Positions 37,401-45,763 of a DNA stretch of 64,000 bases are shown here, piece after piece; the first letter of the stretch is position 1, and each line of letters begins with the position of its first letter. The stretch lies in NCBI GenBank assembly GCA_016125355.1, contig WGLX01000017.1, positions 45,372 through 109,371 of the forward strand, written 5' to 3'. The notes beneath the pieces are model-generated. The model saw nothing but the letters and a program-made list of their open reading frames with translations, searched no databases and was not told the origin of the DNA. Origin of the DNA: Actinomycetales bacterium. GTDB lineage: Bacteria; Actinomycetota; Actinomycetes; S36-B12. The position numbers were made by a program, and so were the translations under genes.

Positions 37401-37980
37401 GGTCCTGCAGCCGCGTGAGGTTCGCCTGCATCGCGTCGAGCTTGCGGAGCGCCTTCTCCTTGCGCTTGCGGTGCTTGAGGACACCGGCGGCCTCCTCGAT
37501 GATGCCGCGGCGATCCTCCGGAGTGGCCTCGAGGATGTGGGTCAAGCGGTTCTGGCCGACGATCACGTGCATCTCGCGTCCGATGCCCGAGTCGCTCAGC
37601 AGCTCCTGCACGTCGAGCAGTCGGCACGACTCGCCGTTGATGGCGTACTCGGAGCCGCCGTTGCGGAACAGGGTCCGCGAGATGGTCACCTCGGTGTAGT
37701 CGATGGGCAGTGCGCCGTCGGTGTTGTCGATGGTGAGGGCCACCTCAGCGCGGCCGAGGGGAGCGCGGCCGGAGGTGCCGGAGAAGATGACGTCCTCCAT
37801 CTTGCCGCCGCGCAGGGACTTGGCGCCCTGCTCGCCCATGACCCAGGCGAGGGCGTCGACGACATTGGACTTGCCGGACCCGTTGGGGCCCACGACGCAG
37901 GTGACGCCCGGCTCGAAATGCAGGGTCGTGGAGGAGGCGAAGGACTTGAAGCCCTTGAGCGTCAGGTTCTTCAGGTGCAC
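34426..37980 (-). CDS. smc: Chromosome segregation protein SMC
   Basis: ATPase that loops DNA to compact and segregate the chromosome, working with ScpA and ScpB. The 1184-residue protein has the Walker A GPNGSGKSNVVDAL near residue 32, a long coiled coil, a hinge at about 500-660 (GVLGPLAGLLHVDAGAQTAV), and a second coiled coil. The C-terminal head has signature LSGGERSLTAVAFLVALF and Walker B FYVLDEVEAALDD. GTG start at 37980. It sits between ftsY and mutM, the conserved order in actinobacteria. Confidence 0.96.
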   Translation of the reverse strand: MHLKNLTLKGFKSFASSTTLHFEPGVTCVVGPNGSGKSNVVDALAWVMGEQGAKSLRGGKMEDVIFSGTSGRAPLGRAEVALTIDNTDGALPIDYTEVTISRTLFRNGGSEYAINGESCRLLDVQELLSDSGIGREMHVIVGQNRLTHILEATPEDRRGIIEEAAGVLKHRKRKEKALRKLDAMQANLTRLQDLTTELRRQLKPLGRQAEVARRAVVIQAEVRDARLRILADDLVQMTTALEAEVADETALRERQADVDQRIAALLAQEAEAEEQAALDAPRLTAAQETWFALSGLRERFLGLTQVAVERVRHLQPEPEQEDSGRDPEQIDAEARALRQEEFELGRLVEESREALSQAEADRIGAEAAAAAEERRVAQAERAAADRREGLARLTGQVNAARSRIETRSAEISRLESQVAEARTRGERAQQEFQRIEMDVAGLEGGEVSLDAEHEAAEAALAEADAVVEALRTRESALERERAALTARVDALALGLERKDAGAHVVSAADRIPGVLGPLAGLLHVDAGAQTAVAAALGDIADAVVVTGMSAAMSAVVLLKDEDAGRAALVIADAEPRSPRPHVRDAGRPLLDFVHCEPVLQPIVDQLLERWSLVRDLAQAGELARHHPGLSFVTEDGDVLSQGVLHAGSATAPSLLEVQAAFDEASAQLERVGHDLDRLRFDMASAQTQQAQAARRAESTLSRLHESDAAMAAVAEQLGQLGQQARAAAAEAERLAAAREAAERSLASDNEQLEQLQARLEAATSEPEVDTASDEREQLNATASSARKAEVDARLALRTAEERVTAVSARAAQLERAAEAERQARLAAQERRERRARELIVAQAVLDGARVVQKYIEASVATAGRERTLIERTTKERDARLQAVRSSLRELTAEADRLKDSVHRDEVARAEQRMRIEQVHDRVLEEFGIESDVLLAEYGPEQLVPPTPSAPGDEVPDVEPEPYPFVRSEQEKRLKAAERDLALLGKVNPLALEEFAAMEERHNFLTEQLDDLKRTREDLLDIVKEVDARVQQAFSEAYEDVQREFEGIFARLFPGGDGRLILTEPEDLLNTGVDVEARPPGKKVKRLSLLSGGERSLTAVAFLVALFKARPSPFYVLDEVEAALDDVNLGRLIDIIEELRNSSQLIVITHQKRTMEIADALYGVSMRGDGVTQVIGQRLREAASA

Positions 37981-37989
37981 GCGCGGACT

Positions 37990-38871
37990 CTACCCGCGGT
38001 CACGGACCCTGCTGCGCGCCCCACGCTGACAACGGGGGCAGAAGTAGCTGGAGCGGTTCATGAACGCGATACGGCGGATAGCCGTGCCGCACCGGTCACA
38101 CGGCTCGCCCTCCCGCCCGTAGGCGTGCAGGCTGCGATCGAAGTAGCCGCTCTCGCCGTTCACGTTGACGTACAGGGCATCGAAGCTCGTCCCACCCTGC
38201 TCAAGGGCCTCACCCATCACTTCCCTCACTGCGGCCAGCAACTCACGCACCTGCGGCCGGCTCAGCCCGCGTCCCGGTCGACTCCCGTGGAGCCGCACCC
38301 GCCACAGCGACTCGTCCGCGTAGATGTTCCCGATCCCGGAGGCGACGGTCTGGTCGAGAAGGATCCGCTTGACCTCCGAGTCACGGGACCGCACACGGGC
38401 GACGACCAGCTCGTCATCGAAGAGCGGGTCGAGCGGGTCCCGGGCGATGTGCGCGATGGTCACCGGCACCTGTCCGCCGGCGCCGTCGCTCGCGAGTGGG
38501 GCCACCGCGAGCCCCCCGAACGTGCGCTGGTCGACGAACCGAAGTTCACGTCCCTCGTCCGTGAAGGTCATCCGGACCCGCAGGTGCGGGCCGTCCGGGG
38601 CCTCTGGCGGCAGCAGGAGGAGCTGTCCGCTCATGCCAAGATGCCCGACGACGGCCTCGTCCTCGCCGACGAGTGGGATCCACAGGTACTTGCCGCGCCG
38701 GGACACGCATCGCAGGGTGCGTCCGGCCAGCCGGTCGCTGAAGTCGGAGGCGCCGGCGGGATGGCGGCGCACGGCACGGGGGTGGCGCACCTCCACGTCG
38801 GACACGGTCCGCCCGGCTACCCACCCCTGGAGTCCGCGGCGGACAACCTCGACCTCCGGCAGTTCCGGCAT
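37990..38871 (-). CDS. mutM: Formamidopyrimidine-DNA glycosylase
   Basis: Removes 8-oxoguanine and ring-opened purines from DNA with AP-lyase activity. The 293-residue protein begins [14 protein letters not shown] (Pro2 nucleophile, Glu3), has the lesion-recognition core [11 protein letters not shown], the H2TH region [18 protein letters not shown], and a C-terminal zinc finger with cysteines in CDRCGTA and CPRCQRG. It follows rnc by 2 bp. Confidence 0.95.
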   Translation of the reverse strand: MPELPEVEVVRRGLQGWVAGRTVSDVEVRHPRAVRRHPAGASDFSDRLAGRTLRCVSRRGKYLWIPLVGEDEAVVGHLGMSGQLLLLPPEAPDGPHLRVRMTFTDEGRELRFVDQRTFGGLAVAPLASDGAGGQVPVTIAHIARDPLDPLFDDELVVARVRSRDSEVKRILLDQTVASGIGNIYADESLWRVRLHGSRPGRGLSRPQVRELLAAVREVMGEALEQGGTSFDALYVNVNGESGYFDRSLHAYGREGEPCDRCGTAIRRIAFMNRSSYFCPRCQRGARSRVRDRG

Positions 38872-38873
38872 GG

Positions 38874-39584
38874 TCAGGTCTCGGGGAGGTCGAGGTCCGG
38901 GTTCTCGGAGCGGATGCGCTCATAGGCGGCCGACGCGGCCCGCTGCTCGGCCGTCTTCTTCGACTGGCCGGAGCCGCTGCCGAGGACCTCGTCGTCGATG
39001 AGCACGTCGGCCGAGAAGACCTTCGCGTGATCGGGACCGACGTCGGAGACGCGGTAGGTCGGGGCACCGCGACCGAGCAGCGCCGCAGCCTCCTGCAGGG
39101 AGGTCTTCCAGTCCAGGCCCGCCCCCAGCTCCGCGGCTGCGTCGATGAGCGGGTCCATCAGGGCGCTGACGACCGTCCGTGCCGCGTCGATGCCGGAGTC
39201 GAGGTAGACCGCCCCGAACAGGGCCTCGAGGGTGTCGGCGAGGATCGACGTCTTGTCACGGCCACCGGTCGTGTCCTCGCCGCGACCGAGGTACAGGTAC
39301 TCCCCCACACCGAGCGTCCGAGCCACCTCCGCGAGCGCCCCGGCGTTGACGACAGCAGCACGCAGCTTGGCCAGTTGGCCCTCCGGCCAGTCCGGGAAGC
39401 GTCGGTAGAGGGTGTCGGTGACCACGACGCCGAGGACGCTGTCCCCCAGGAACTCCAGCCGCTCGTTGGTCGGCAGCCCGCCGTTCTCGTATGCGTACGA
39501 CCGGTGGGTGAGGGCAACGCGGAGCAGGTCGGCATCGAGGGCGACGCCGAGGGCCTCGGCGAGTTCCGCGGCATCGGTCTTCAC
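38874..39584 (-). CDS. rnc: Ribonuclease III
   Basis: Cleaves double-stranded RNA, including rRNA precursors. The 236-residue protein has the signature [30 protein letters not shown] with the catalytic acids, and a C-terminal dsRNA-binding domain ([14 protein letters not shown] to [16 protein letters not shown]). GTG at 39584 overlaps the stop of the ACP-like gene (GTGA), so it is translationally coupled. The plsX-ACP-rnc order is conserved in many bacteria. Confidence 0.96.
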   Translation of the reverse strand: MKTDAAELAEALGVALDADLLRVALTHRSYAYENGGLPTNERLEFLGDSVLGVVVTDTLYRRFPDWPEGQLAKLRAAVVNAGALAEVARTLGVGEYLYLGRGEDTTGGRDKTSILADTLEALFGAVYLDSGIDAARTVVSALMDPLIDAAAELGAGLDWKTSLQEAAALLGRGAPTYRVSDVGPDHAKVFSADVLIDDEVLGSGSGQSKKTAEQRAASAAYERIRSENPDLDLPET

Positions 39585-39895
39585 GCGTTGTTCTCCTCTC
39601 TCGACCTGCGCACGACCTCGTCGACGAGGTCCGCAATCGTCCGGACCGACGCCATCGCATCGTCGTCGATGACGCATCTGAACGAGAGGCCCGCGGCGGC
39701 GTCGCATACGGCATCGGCCAGGCATACGGCGTCGGCGCCGGTCATCGCGAGCGCGGAGAGCGGCGAGTCGGCGCGCAGACCGCTCACCACGTCGGCGGCG
39801 AACACCCGGGCGAGGGCCACATCCACCACGGCCTGAGCCTGCGGCCGGTCCAGCCGCGGACGGTCGCCGTCGGTGGCCACGGGGTCCTCGCTCAT
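39581..39895 (-). CDS. Acyl-carrier-protein-like protein lacking the phosphopantetheine Ser
   Basis: A 104-residue protein in the place usually held by acpP, between plsX and rnc. Its second half aligns by eye with [23 protein letters not shown] matches the ACP loop and helix II that carries the DSL attachment site. [20 protein letters not shown] matches IPDEDAEKITTVGDAV. Residue 56, where the attachment Ser should be, is Ala (GADAV in place of GADSL). It therefore cannot be modified in the usual way and may be a degenerate or regulatory paralogue. The ATG at 39895 overlaps the plsX stop (ATGA). The fold is inferred. Confidence 0.65.
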   Translation of the reverse strand: MSEDPVATDGDRPRLDRPQAQAVVDVALARVFAADVVSGLRADSPLSALAMTGADAVCLADAVCDAAAGLSFRCVIDDDAMASVRTIADLVDEVVRRSREENNA

Positions 39896-40881
39896 CGCCG
39901 ACCTGCCCGTGCCAGCGCCTCCTGGACGGACGGAACCAACCCCATGGCCGCCACGCGCGCGGCGAGCCGCACGCACGCACCGATCTGCTCCGGCGTCCCG
40001 GCGCCGTGCCCGACGACGGTCACCCCGTTGACGCCGAGAAGGACTCCCCCGGCGAAGTCACCGGCGGCCGATTCGCGGGCCACGCGAAGTGCCGGCCCGG
40101 GATCGCCGTAGGCGGCTCCCATGCGGTGCGCGGCCCAGCGGACGGTTCCCTCCAGCCCCTTCAGCAGCACATTGCCGGTGAAGCCGTCGACGACCACCAC
40201 CTGCGCACGCTCGCCCAGCGCCAGATCGTGGCCTTCCACGGGCCCGGCGTACCGGATCCCCCGGGCGGGCAGGGTCTCGGCGAGCAGCTCATCGGCCGAG
40301 GCGCGCAGGCGATCCCCCTTGCCCGGCTCACTGCCGATGCTCATGAGGCCGACGACGGGATCGACCATGCCCAGCGTGCGGGCGTACGCCACTCCGGCCA
40401 CCGCGAACTGCCGCAGCAGGTCGGGGGTGGCATCGGGAGCGGCGCCAGCGTCGAGGAGCACCACCGGGCCGGCCAGTGCGGGAACGAGGACGGCAAGCGC
40501 GGGTCGGGACATGCCGGGCACCCGGCCCAGGCCCAGTACCGCGGCGCCGACGGCCGCACCGGTGTGACCGACGGAGACCCAGGCATCGGCGTAGGCCCGG
40601 GCCACGAGGCTGGTAGCCACCGTGACGGTGACGTCGTCGTGATCCCGCAGGCGGGCGAGGGGGCTGTCGCCCATGGCGATTCCGTGGCCCGCAGGTACCA
40701 GCCGCACGGCATCGAGGGGGACGTCACGCTCCCGCAGGAGCGAGCGGGCGGTGCTCTCCGGACCGACGAGCAGCAGGTCGAGGTCCCCCAGTGCGGGGTC
40801 GCCGAGGAGGCGCGCAACAGCATCGGCGACGACGGCAGGTGCGCCGTCGCCGCCGAGCAGGTCGACCGCGATACGAGTCAC
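39892..40881 (-). CDS. plsX: Phosphate acyltransferase PlsX
   Basis: Makes acyl-phosphate from acyl-ACP and phosphate for PlsY in phospholipid synthesis. The 329-residue protein has [15 protein letters not shown] at the start, [58 protein letters not shown] and [17 protein letters not shown], all family motifs. GTG start. The usual Asn of the DxGAN motif is replaced here (DAGAAPDA), a small variation. It lies between rpmF and the ACP-like gene. Confidence 0.92.
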   Translation of the reverse strand: MTRIAVDLLGGDGAPAVVADAVARLLGDPALGDLDLLLVGPESTARSLLRERDVPLDAVRLVPAGHGIAMGDSPLARLRDHDDVTVTVATSLVARAYADAWVSVGHTGAAVGAAVLGLGRVPGMSRPALAVLVPALAGPVVLLDAGAAPDATPDLLRQFAVAGVAYARTLGMVDPVVGLMSIGSEPGKGDRLRASADELLAETLPARGIRYAGPVEGHDLALGERAQVVVVDGFTGNVLLKGLEGTVRWAAHRMGAAYGDPGPALRVARESAAGDFAGGVLLGVNGVTVVGHGAGTPEQIGACVRLAARVAAMGLVPSVQEALARAGRR

Positions 40882-40933
40882 GGGCGTGCGTGAAGCCGAC
40901 TAGGGCGCTTCCGCGTCCCGGTCGAGGGCACCA

Positions 40934-41107
40934 CTAGACGTCGAGGACGCGACGCTTGGCGTAGGTGCCGCACGTGGGGCACGCGGTGTGCGCGATGTGC
41001 TTGTCCTTGCAGCGGGCACAGGTGACCAGGGTCGGCGTGGCGGCCTTCCACTGGGCCCGGCGGGAGCGGGTGTTCGAGCGGGACATCTTCCGCTTGGGAA
41101 CGGGCAC
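40934..41107 (-). CDS. rpmF: 50S ribosomal protein L32
   Basis: A 57-residue protein starting at GTG 41107: [21 protein letters not shown] zinc ribbon follows with cysteine pairs in CARC and CPTC, and the end is YAKRRVLDV. This is the zinc-binding type of L32. It lies between yceD and plsX, the classic yceD-rpmF-plsX order, which also confirms the call. Confidence 0.95.
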   Translation of the reverse strand: MPVPKRKMSRSNTRSRRAQWKAATPTLVTCARCKDKHIAHTACPTCGTYAKRRVLDV

Positions 41108-41127
41108 GGCGATTCCTTCGGTCCGGT

Positions 41128-41146
41128 GGCTCGCATGGCGCGAGCC
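41128..41146 (-). promoter_or_regulatory. Hairpin between yceD and rpmF
   Basis: GGCTCGC pairs with GCGAGCC over a 5-nt loop, just upstream of the rpmF start. It may affect rpmF translation or mark a processing site; weak evidence. Confidence 0.3.
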
Positions 41147-41152
41147 GTGAGG

Positions 41153-41719
41153 CTAGTTCTCGTCCTGCTCGAGGAGGGCGGTCAGTGCTGCCCACCTCGG
41201 GTCGGACGTCTCGTGCGCGTGCTGCGGGTCATCCGCCAGTCGGGCTCCGCAGACGGAGCACAGACCGGGGCAGTCCTCACTGCACAGCGGGGCGAGTGGC
41301 AGCGTGAGCACCACCGCGTCCCGCAGGGTGGGATCGAGGTCGATCAGATCGTCCTCGATCACCGGCAGCGGATCCTCGGACTCGTCCTCCTCCTCGACGA
41401 CAGCGCCCTTGGCATCCGTCGCCGGGTAGCGGAACAGCTCGGTGAGGTCCACCTCCTCGTGCCAGTCGAACGGATCGAGGCACCGCGAGCACTCCGCGGT
41501 GACCTGCATATCCGCCGTCCCGGACACGAGGACGCCCTCCAGAACGGACTCCAACCGAAGATCCAACTCGATCGGCGTTCCCTCGGGCACCCGAGCCATC
41601 GCGACACCGAGGCCTGCCGGGGCCGGGACTGAGCGATCCACGGTGACCATCGACCCGGGCCTGCGCTGCAGGGACCGCACGTCCAGGACGAGCGGATCCT
41701 TCGGGTCGAGGACGGCCAC
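41153..41719 (-). CDS. yceD: YceD (DUF177) family protein
   Basis: A 188-residue protein of the YceD family, implicated in 23S rRNA accumulation in other bacteria. It has VTAECSRCLDPFDWHEEVDLTELF, the conserved CxRC motif with acidic surroundings, a long acidic region (VVEEEDESEDPLPVIEDD), and a C-terminal cysteine cluster CSEDCPGLCSVCG that may bind metal. It starts at GTG 41719 and precedes rpmF. Confidence 0.88.
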   Translation of the reverse strand: MAVLDPKDPLVLDVRSLQRRPGSMVTVDRSVPAPAGLGVAMARVPEGTPIELDLRLESVLEGVLVSGTADMQVTAECSRCLDPFDWHEEVDLTELFRYPATDAKGAVVEEEDESEDPLPVIEDDLIDLDPTLRDAVVLTLPLAPLCSEDCPGLCSVCGARLADDPQHAHETSDPRWAALTALLEQDEN

Positions 41720-41874
41720 AGGGGACCCCTCACTCTCGGCACGACGAACCTTGGCCTCGCGAGAGGCCCGAGAAAGGGTACCTGAGGTGCGTCCGAATGG
41801 CCTAAACGGCCCGGGGCAAGGAGTGAGCGGGAGCGAGCCCCGCCGCCGCGGGCCTTCCAGCCACGGGCCGGCGC

Positions 41875-42420
41875 TCAGCGACGGTCGTCGTACCCGCCCT
41901 GCACGTCGATGTAGCCCGTGTCCTCGTAGGCGGCGTCGTCGTACACCTGCTCCTGGACCGGGGCGAGCTCCTGGTACATCTGGCTGCGCAGGCGCTCCCG
42001 GCCGCGATCAACGGTCTGCAGGGTCTTCTGCAGCGTGATCTCGAAGGTGGCCAGCTTCGCGTCGATGTAGTCGTCGGTCTCCTTGCGCATGCGGGCGGTC
42101 TCCCCGGCCGTCTGCTGCGTCAGGGCCTCCGCCTCCGCGACGGCGGCGAGGTACACCTCATGCTCCGAGACGAGGCGATCCGCCTCGTTGCGCGCCCGCT
42201 CCAGGATCCGGTCGGCCTCGCGGCGACCGTCCTGGACGACCGCCTCGCGATCCGCGAGCAGCTCGTCGGCACGGTGCACCGACTCCGGCAGCATCTGCCG
42301 GATCTCGTCGATCAGGTCGAGCACCTGCTGGCGGTTGACAATGCAGGACGCCGACAACGGCATGGCCTTCGCGTCCTCGACCAGGACAGCAAGCTCGTCG
42401 AGTCGTTCCTGAACGTCCAC
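41875..42420 (-). CDS. sepIVA: SepIVA-like DivIVA-domain septation protein
   Basis: A 181-residue, largely coiled-coil protein: LDELAVLVEDAKAMPLSASC, VNRQQVLDLIDEIRQMLPES, then a long helix rich in Glu, Arg and Ala (READRILERARNEADRL). It ends in an acidic Tyr/Asp tail. The sequence and place between yceD and coaD match mycobacterial SepIVA (Rv2927c), a DivIVA-domain factor needed for septation. No membrane segment. A start at GTG 42420 gives the typical N-terminus VDVQERLDEL. Identity rests on motif and synteny. Confidence 0.78.
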   Translation of the reverse strand: MDVQERLDELAVLVEDAKAMPLSASCIVNRQQVLDLIDEIRQMLPESVHRADELLADREAVVQDGRREADRILERARNEADRLVSEHEVYLAAVAEAEALTQQTAGETARMRKETDDYIDAKLATFEITLQKTLQTVDRGRERLRSQMYQELAPVQEQVYDDAAYEDTGYIDVQGGYDDRR

Positions 42421-42443
42421 GCCTGCTCCTCGATGCTCGACGG

Positions 42444-42938
42444 CTACCCCTGCGGGTCCATTGTGGCTGACAGCCTCTGCTGCAGGCGCTTCAACACGGC
42501 GTCGGGCACCAATCCACTGACGTCTCCCCCGAACTTCGCGACCTCCTTGACGAGGCTGGAGGACAGGAAGCTGTAGAGCGGGTTCGTAGTGATGAACACC
42601 GTCTCGACCTCGGCCAGGCGGTAGTTCATCTGGGCCATCTGCAACTCGTAGTCGAAGTCGCTGACCGCTCGCAGGCCCTTGACGATGGTGCTGATGTCGT
42701 TCGCCTTGCAGTAGTCGACAAGCAGTCCGTGGAAGGAGTCCACTCGGATCGTCGGATAGTCGGCGACGACCTCGCGAAGCAGGTCGATCCGCTCCTCCAC
42801 GCTGAACAGGCCCTGCTTGGTCTGGTTCACCAGCACGGCCACCACGACCTCGTCGGCCAGCGCGGCGGCCCTGACGAAGACATCGAGGTGTCCATTGGTG
42901 ACCGGATCGAACGATCCAGGGCAGACGGCGATCCGCAT
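42444..42938 (-). CDS. coaD: Phosphopantetheine adenylyltransferase
   Basis: Fourth step of coenzyme A synthesis, making dephospho-CoA. The 164-residue protein has the nucleotidyltransferase motif GSFDPVTNGHLDVF (TxGH), VKGLRAVSDFDYELQMAQMN, and FITTNPLYSFLSSSLVKEVA. The ATG overlaps the rsmD stop by one base (TGATG). The rsmD-coaD pair is conserved. Confidence 0.97.
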   Translation of the reverse strand: MRIAVCPGSFDPVTNGHLDVFVRAAALADEVVVAVLVNQTKQGLFSVEERIDLLREVVADYPTIRVDSFHGLLVDYCKANDISTIVKGLRAVSDFDYELQMAQMNYRLAEVETVFITTNPLYSFLSSSLVKEVAKFGGDVSGLVPDAVLKRLQQRLSATMDPQG

Positions 42939-43540
42939 CAGGCGTCCTCCTCGTCGCGGCGATCAGACGTCGTCACGTGACCGTACCAAAGCGCGGTGTC
43001 ACCGTAGTCGCGTCGGCGCCACATCTCCCATTCATCGGGCAGGGGGCTGTCGACGTCGCGCGCCGGTCGCTCCACCACGACATCGGCTCCAGCCGCGATC
43101 CATCCCGCGTCGGCACCGTTGCGCAGGAGCTCACGCAGGTCGTCGGCGCTCCAGGCGTATGGCGGATCGACGAGCACGAGCGAGGCCGGTTCGCCAGGGC
43201 CGGGGGTGGCCAGGAGTCGACGGGCATCGCCCACCAGCACCGTGGCGCCGGCCAGATCGACGGCCGCCACGTTGGCGCGCAGGACCTTCACAGCGGGCCG
43301 CGCCACCTCGACGAGCAGGACCGACGCTGCGCCACGGCTCAGGGCCTCCAGCCCGAGGGCCCCCGATCCGGCGAAGAGGTCCAGCACGCGGATGTCGGAC
43401 CACGACCGGCCGCTGGCCACGAGGTCACTGTCCAGGCTGGAGAACAGCGCCTCCCGCACCCGATCGGACGTCGGACGGGTGCCGGCCGACGGAACGGCGA
43501 GGCGGCGCCCGCCGGCCCGGCCCGCGATGATGCGCGTCAC
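42938..43540 (-). CDS. rsmD: 16S rRNA (G966-N2)-methyltransferase RsmD
   Basis: Methylates G966 in 16S rRNA. The 200-residue protein has RIIAGRAGGRRLAVPSAGTRPTSDRVREALFSSL, FAGSGALGLEALSRGA (SAM binding) and the catalytic LVDPPYAW (DPPY). GTG start at 43540 shares a four-base overlap with the recG stop, so recG-rsmD-coaD are translationally linked. Confidence 0.94.
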   Translation of the reverse strand: MTRIIAGRAGGRRLAVPSAGTRPTSDRVREALFSSLDSDLVASGRSWSDIRVLDLFAGSGALGLEALSRGAASVLLVEVARPAVKVLRANVAAVDLAGATVLVGDARRLLATPGPGEPASLVLVDPPYAWSADDLRELLRNGADAGWIAAGADVVVERPARDVDSPLPDEWEMWRRRDYGDTALWYGHVTTSDRRDEEDA

Positions 43541-45753
43541 GCCCGCTCCAGGTAGTCGGCCTGCTCCTGGGCGATGAGGACGCGTACGGCCTCGCTGAGG
43601 GCCGGTGATGTGGACAGCTCCGGATCAGCGGCCACCACCGCGAACGCGGACTCACGTGCCTGGAGGATCACGCTCTCGTGCCGCGCCACCTCCAGCAGCC
43701 GCAGCGAGCTGCGGCGTCCGGACTGAACGCTGCCGAGCACGTCACCCTCACGACGCATCTCGAGGTCGAGTGCGGAGAGCGCGAAGCCGTCGGTCGTCGA
43801 GGCCACCGCGTCCAGCCGCTCACGCGAGGGCGACTCGGGATCGGAGTCCGTCATCAGCAGGCACAGCCCGGGCAGCTGACCTCTCCCGACCCGCCCGCGC
43901 AGCTGGTGCAGCTGCGAGATGCCGAAGCGGTCGGCGTCGACGATCACAATCATCGTGGCCTGGGGCACGTCGACCCCGACCTCGATGACGGTCGTCGAGA
44001 CGAGCACCTCGATCGGGTCCTTGGCCTCCGGATCCGCGAATCGGCGCATGACGTCGTCCTTGTCCTCGCCCGTCATGCGTCCGTGGAGCGTCCCGATCCG
44101 CAGTCCCGAGAGCTCTCCGTCCGCGAGCCGGGCCGCCAGCCCCCGGACCGATGCGGCCCGCGATCGGCCGTCGGCCACGCCCTCGTCGTCCTCACCGGCG
44201 GGGACCGAGCCGTCGTCCTCCGCACCCTCGTCGACGTCGTCCCCGATGCGGGGGCAGACCACGAAGACCCGATGCCCGGCGACGACCTCCTCCCGGGCAC
44301 GTTGCCAGGCCCGCTCCACGAACGCGGGCTGCTCGCTCACGGCCACGACGTGCGTGCTGACGACCGCTCGTCCGGCGGGCAGCTCGGTGAGCGTCGACAC
44401 GTCGACGTCGCCGAACACGGTCATCGCCACCGTGCGCGGGATCGGCGTCGCCGTCATGACGAGCACGTGCGGCCGGGAGCCGTCGCGCGACTTCGCCGTG
44501 AGGGCAGCGCGCTGCTCCACGCCGAACCGGTGCTGCTCGTCGACGACGACGAGGGCAAGGTCGTTGAAGTCGACCTTCTCCTGGATCAGCGCGTGAGTGC
44601 CGACGACGATGCCCGCATCGCCGGTGAGGATGTCCAGAAGCTCGCTGCGACGCTGCGCGGTGCGCTGCGAGCCGGTGAGGAGCGCGACCTGGGTCGCGAC
44701 CTCCGGTGATCCGAGCCGGCCCCGTTCCGCGAGGGGCCCGAGCAGCCCGGTGATCGAGCGGTAGTGCTGGGCGGCCAGCACCTCAGTGGGCGCCAGGAGA
44801 GCCGCCTGCCCTCCGGCATCCACCACCCGAAGCATGGCCCGGAGGGCCACCACGGTCTTGCCGCTGCCGACATCGCCCTGCAGGAGCCGATGCATCGGGT
44901 GGTCGCGGGCCATGTCCTCGTCGATGGCCTGCGAGACCTCCCGCTGACCCGAGGTGAGCTCGAACGGCAGCCTCGCATCGAACGCGTCGAGCAGCGGGCT
45001 CGTCTCGGGCACGCGCCGCGTCGCGGGCAGCGCCATCACCTCCGCGCGTCGCTGTGCCAGCACCACTTGGAGGACGAAGGCCTCCTCGAAGCGGAGCCTC
45101 TCCACGGCCCGACGCACGTCGTCGCGGCTCGTGGGCCGATGGATGCTCCACAACGCGTCCGTCAGGCCCAGCAGACCGTGCTCGTCGCGTACCGCGTCCG
45201 GGATCGGGTCTGGCAGCTCGCGTGCCGACTCCAGGACGATGTCGAGCGACTTCTTGAGCTGCCACGAGGTGACCGACTTGCTGGCCGGGTAGATCGGGAT
45301 GAGCGCACCGGCGAACTCGAGGGCACTGAGCCCTCCGTCGTCGACGCCCTCGGGCAGGAGCTCGAACTCGGGGTGGGTGAGCTGCAGCTGCTCGCGGAAG
45401 CGCCCCACCTGGCCCGCGAACAGTCCCCGCCGCCCTACCTTCAGCTGGCCCTCACGCCACTTCTGGTTGAAGAAGGTCAGCGAGATCGAGTTGCGGCCGT
45501 CGCTGATCACGGCCTCGAAGATGCTGCCCCGACGATTGCGCATCGGCCGTACCGTGACCTTGGTGACCTCGGCCAGGACGGTGACCTGCTCGCCGACGCG
45601 GAGGGTGTCCAGCTCCGTCAGTTCGCCCCGCTCGGCGTAGCGGCGCGGGTAGTGGCGCAGCAGGTCCTCGACGGTGAGGAGTCCGAGGCCCTTGCGCAGG
45701 GCATCTGCCGTCCTGCCGCCGAGGACGGTGGAGAGTTTGGCCTGGAGGTCCAC
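43537..45753 (-). CDS. recG: ATP-dependent DNA helicase RecG
   Basis: Remodels stalled forks and Holliday junctions. The 738-residue protein has an N-terminal wedge/OB region (GEQVTVLAEVTKVTVRPMRN), Walker A GDVGSGKTVVA, DEQHRFGVEQR (motif II) and ATPIPRTVAMTVFGD. Motif VI lies in HQLRGRVGRGQLPGLCLL, and the TDGF-containing C-terminus follows. GTG at 45753 (VDLQAKLSTVLGG) is 11 bp after the FakA-like gene. An acidic 30-residue stretch between CPRIGDDVDEG and GRSRAASVRG appears to be an insertion in the helicase core. Confidence 0.94.
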   Translation of the reverse strand: MDLQAKLSTVLGGRTADALRKGLGLLTVEDLLRHYPRRYAERGELTELDTLRVGEQVTVLAEVTKVTVRPMRNRRGSIFEAVISDGRNSISLTFFNQKWREGQLKVGRRGLFAGQVGRFREQLQLTHPEFELLPEGVDDGGLSALEFAGALIPIYPASKSVTSWQLKKSLDIVLESARELPDPIPDAVRDEHGLLGLTDALWSIHRPTSRDDVRRAVERLRFEEAFVLQVVLAQRRAEVMALPATRRVPETSPLLDAFDARLPFELTSGQREVSQAIDEDMARDHPMHRLLQGDVGSGKTVVALRAMLRVVDAGGQAALLAPTEVLAAQHYRSITGLLGPLAERGRLGSPEVATQVALLTGSQRTAQRRSELLDILTGDAGIVVGTHALIQEKVDFNDLALVVVDEQHRFGVEQRAALTAKSRDGSRPHVLVMTATPIPRTVAMTVFGDVDVSTLTELPAGRAVVSTHVVAVSEQPAFVERAWQRAREEVVAGHRVFVVCPRIGDDVDEGAEDDGSVPAGEDDEGVADGRSRAASVRGLAARLADGELSGLRIGTLHGRMTGEDKDDVMRRFADPEAKDPIEVLVSTTVIEVGVDVPQATMIVIVDADRFGISQLHQLRGRVGRGQLPGLCLLMTDSDPESPSRERLDAVASTTDGFALSALDLEMRREGDVLGSVQSGRRSSLRLLEVARHESVILQARESAFAVVAADPELSTSPALSEAVRVLIAQEQADYLERA

Positions 45754-45763
45754 GTGGCTCGCG

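Noticed and set aside
34534..38925. 1463-codon open frame opposite smc and mutM
   Set aside because: Antisense shadow of the SMC coiled coil, rich in Leu and Gly/Arg from reversed Glu/Ala codons; no recognisable motif.
41815..41850. GGAGTGAGCG...GCGAGCCCCG near sepIVA as another ftsY-type repeat copy
   Set aside because: Only the short dyad core is shared and it is in the opposite orientation; probably a common GC-rich hairpin motif.
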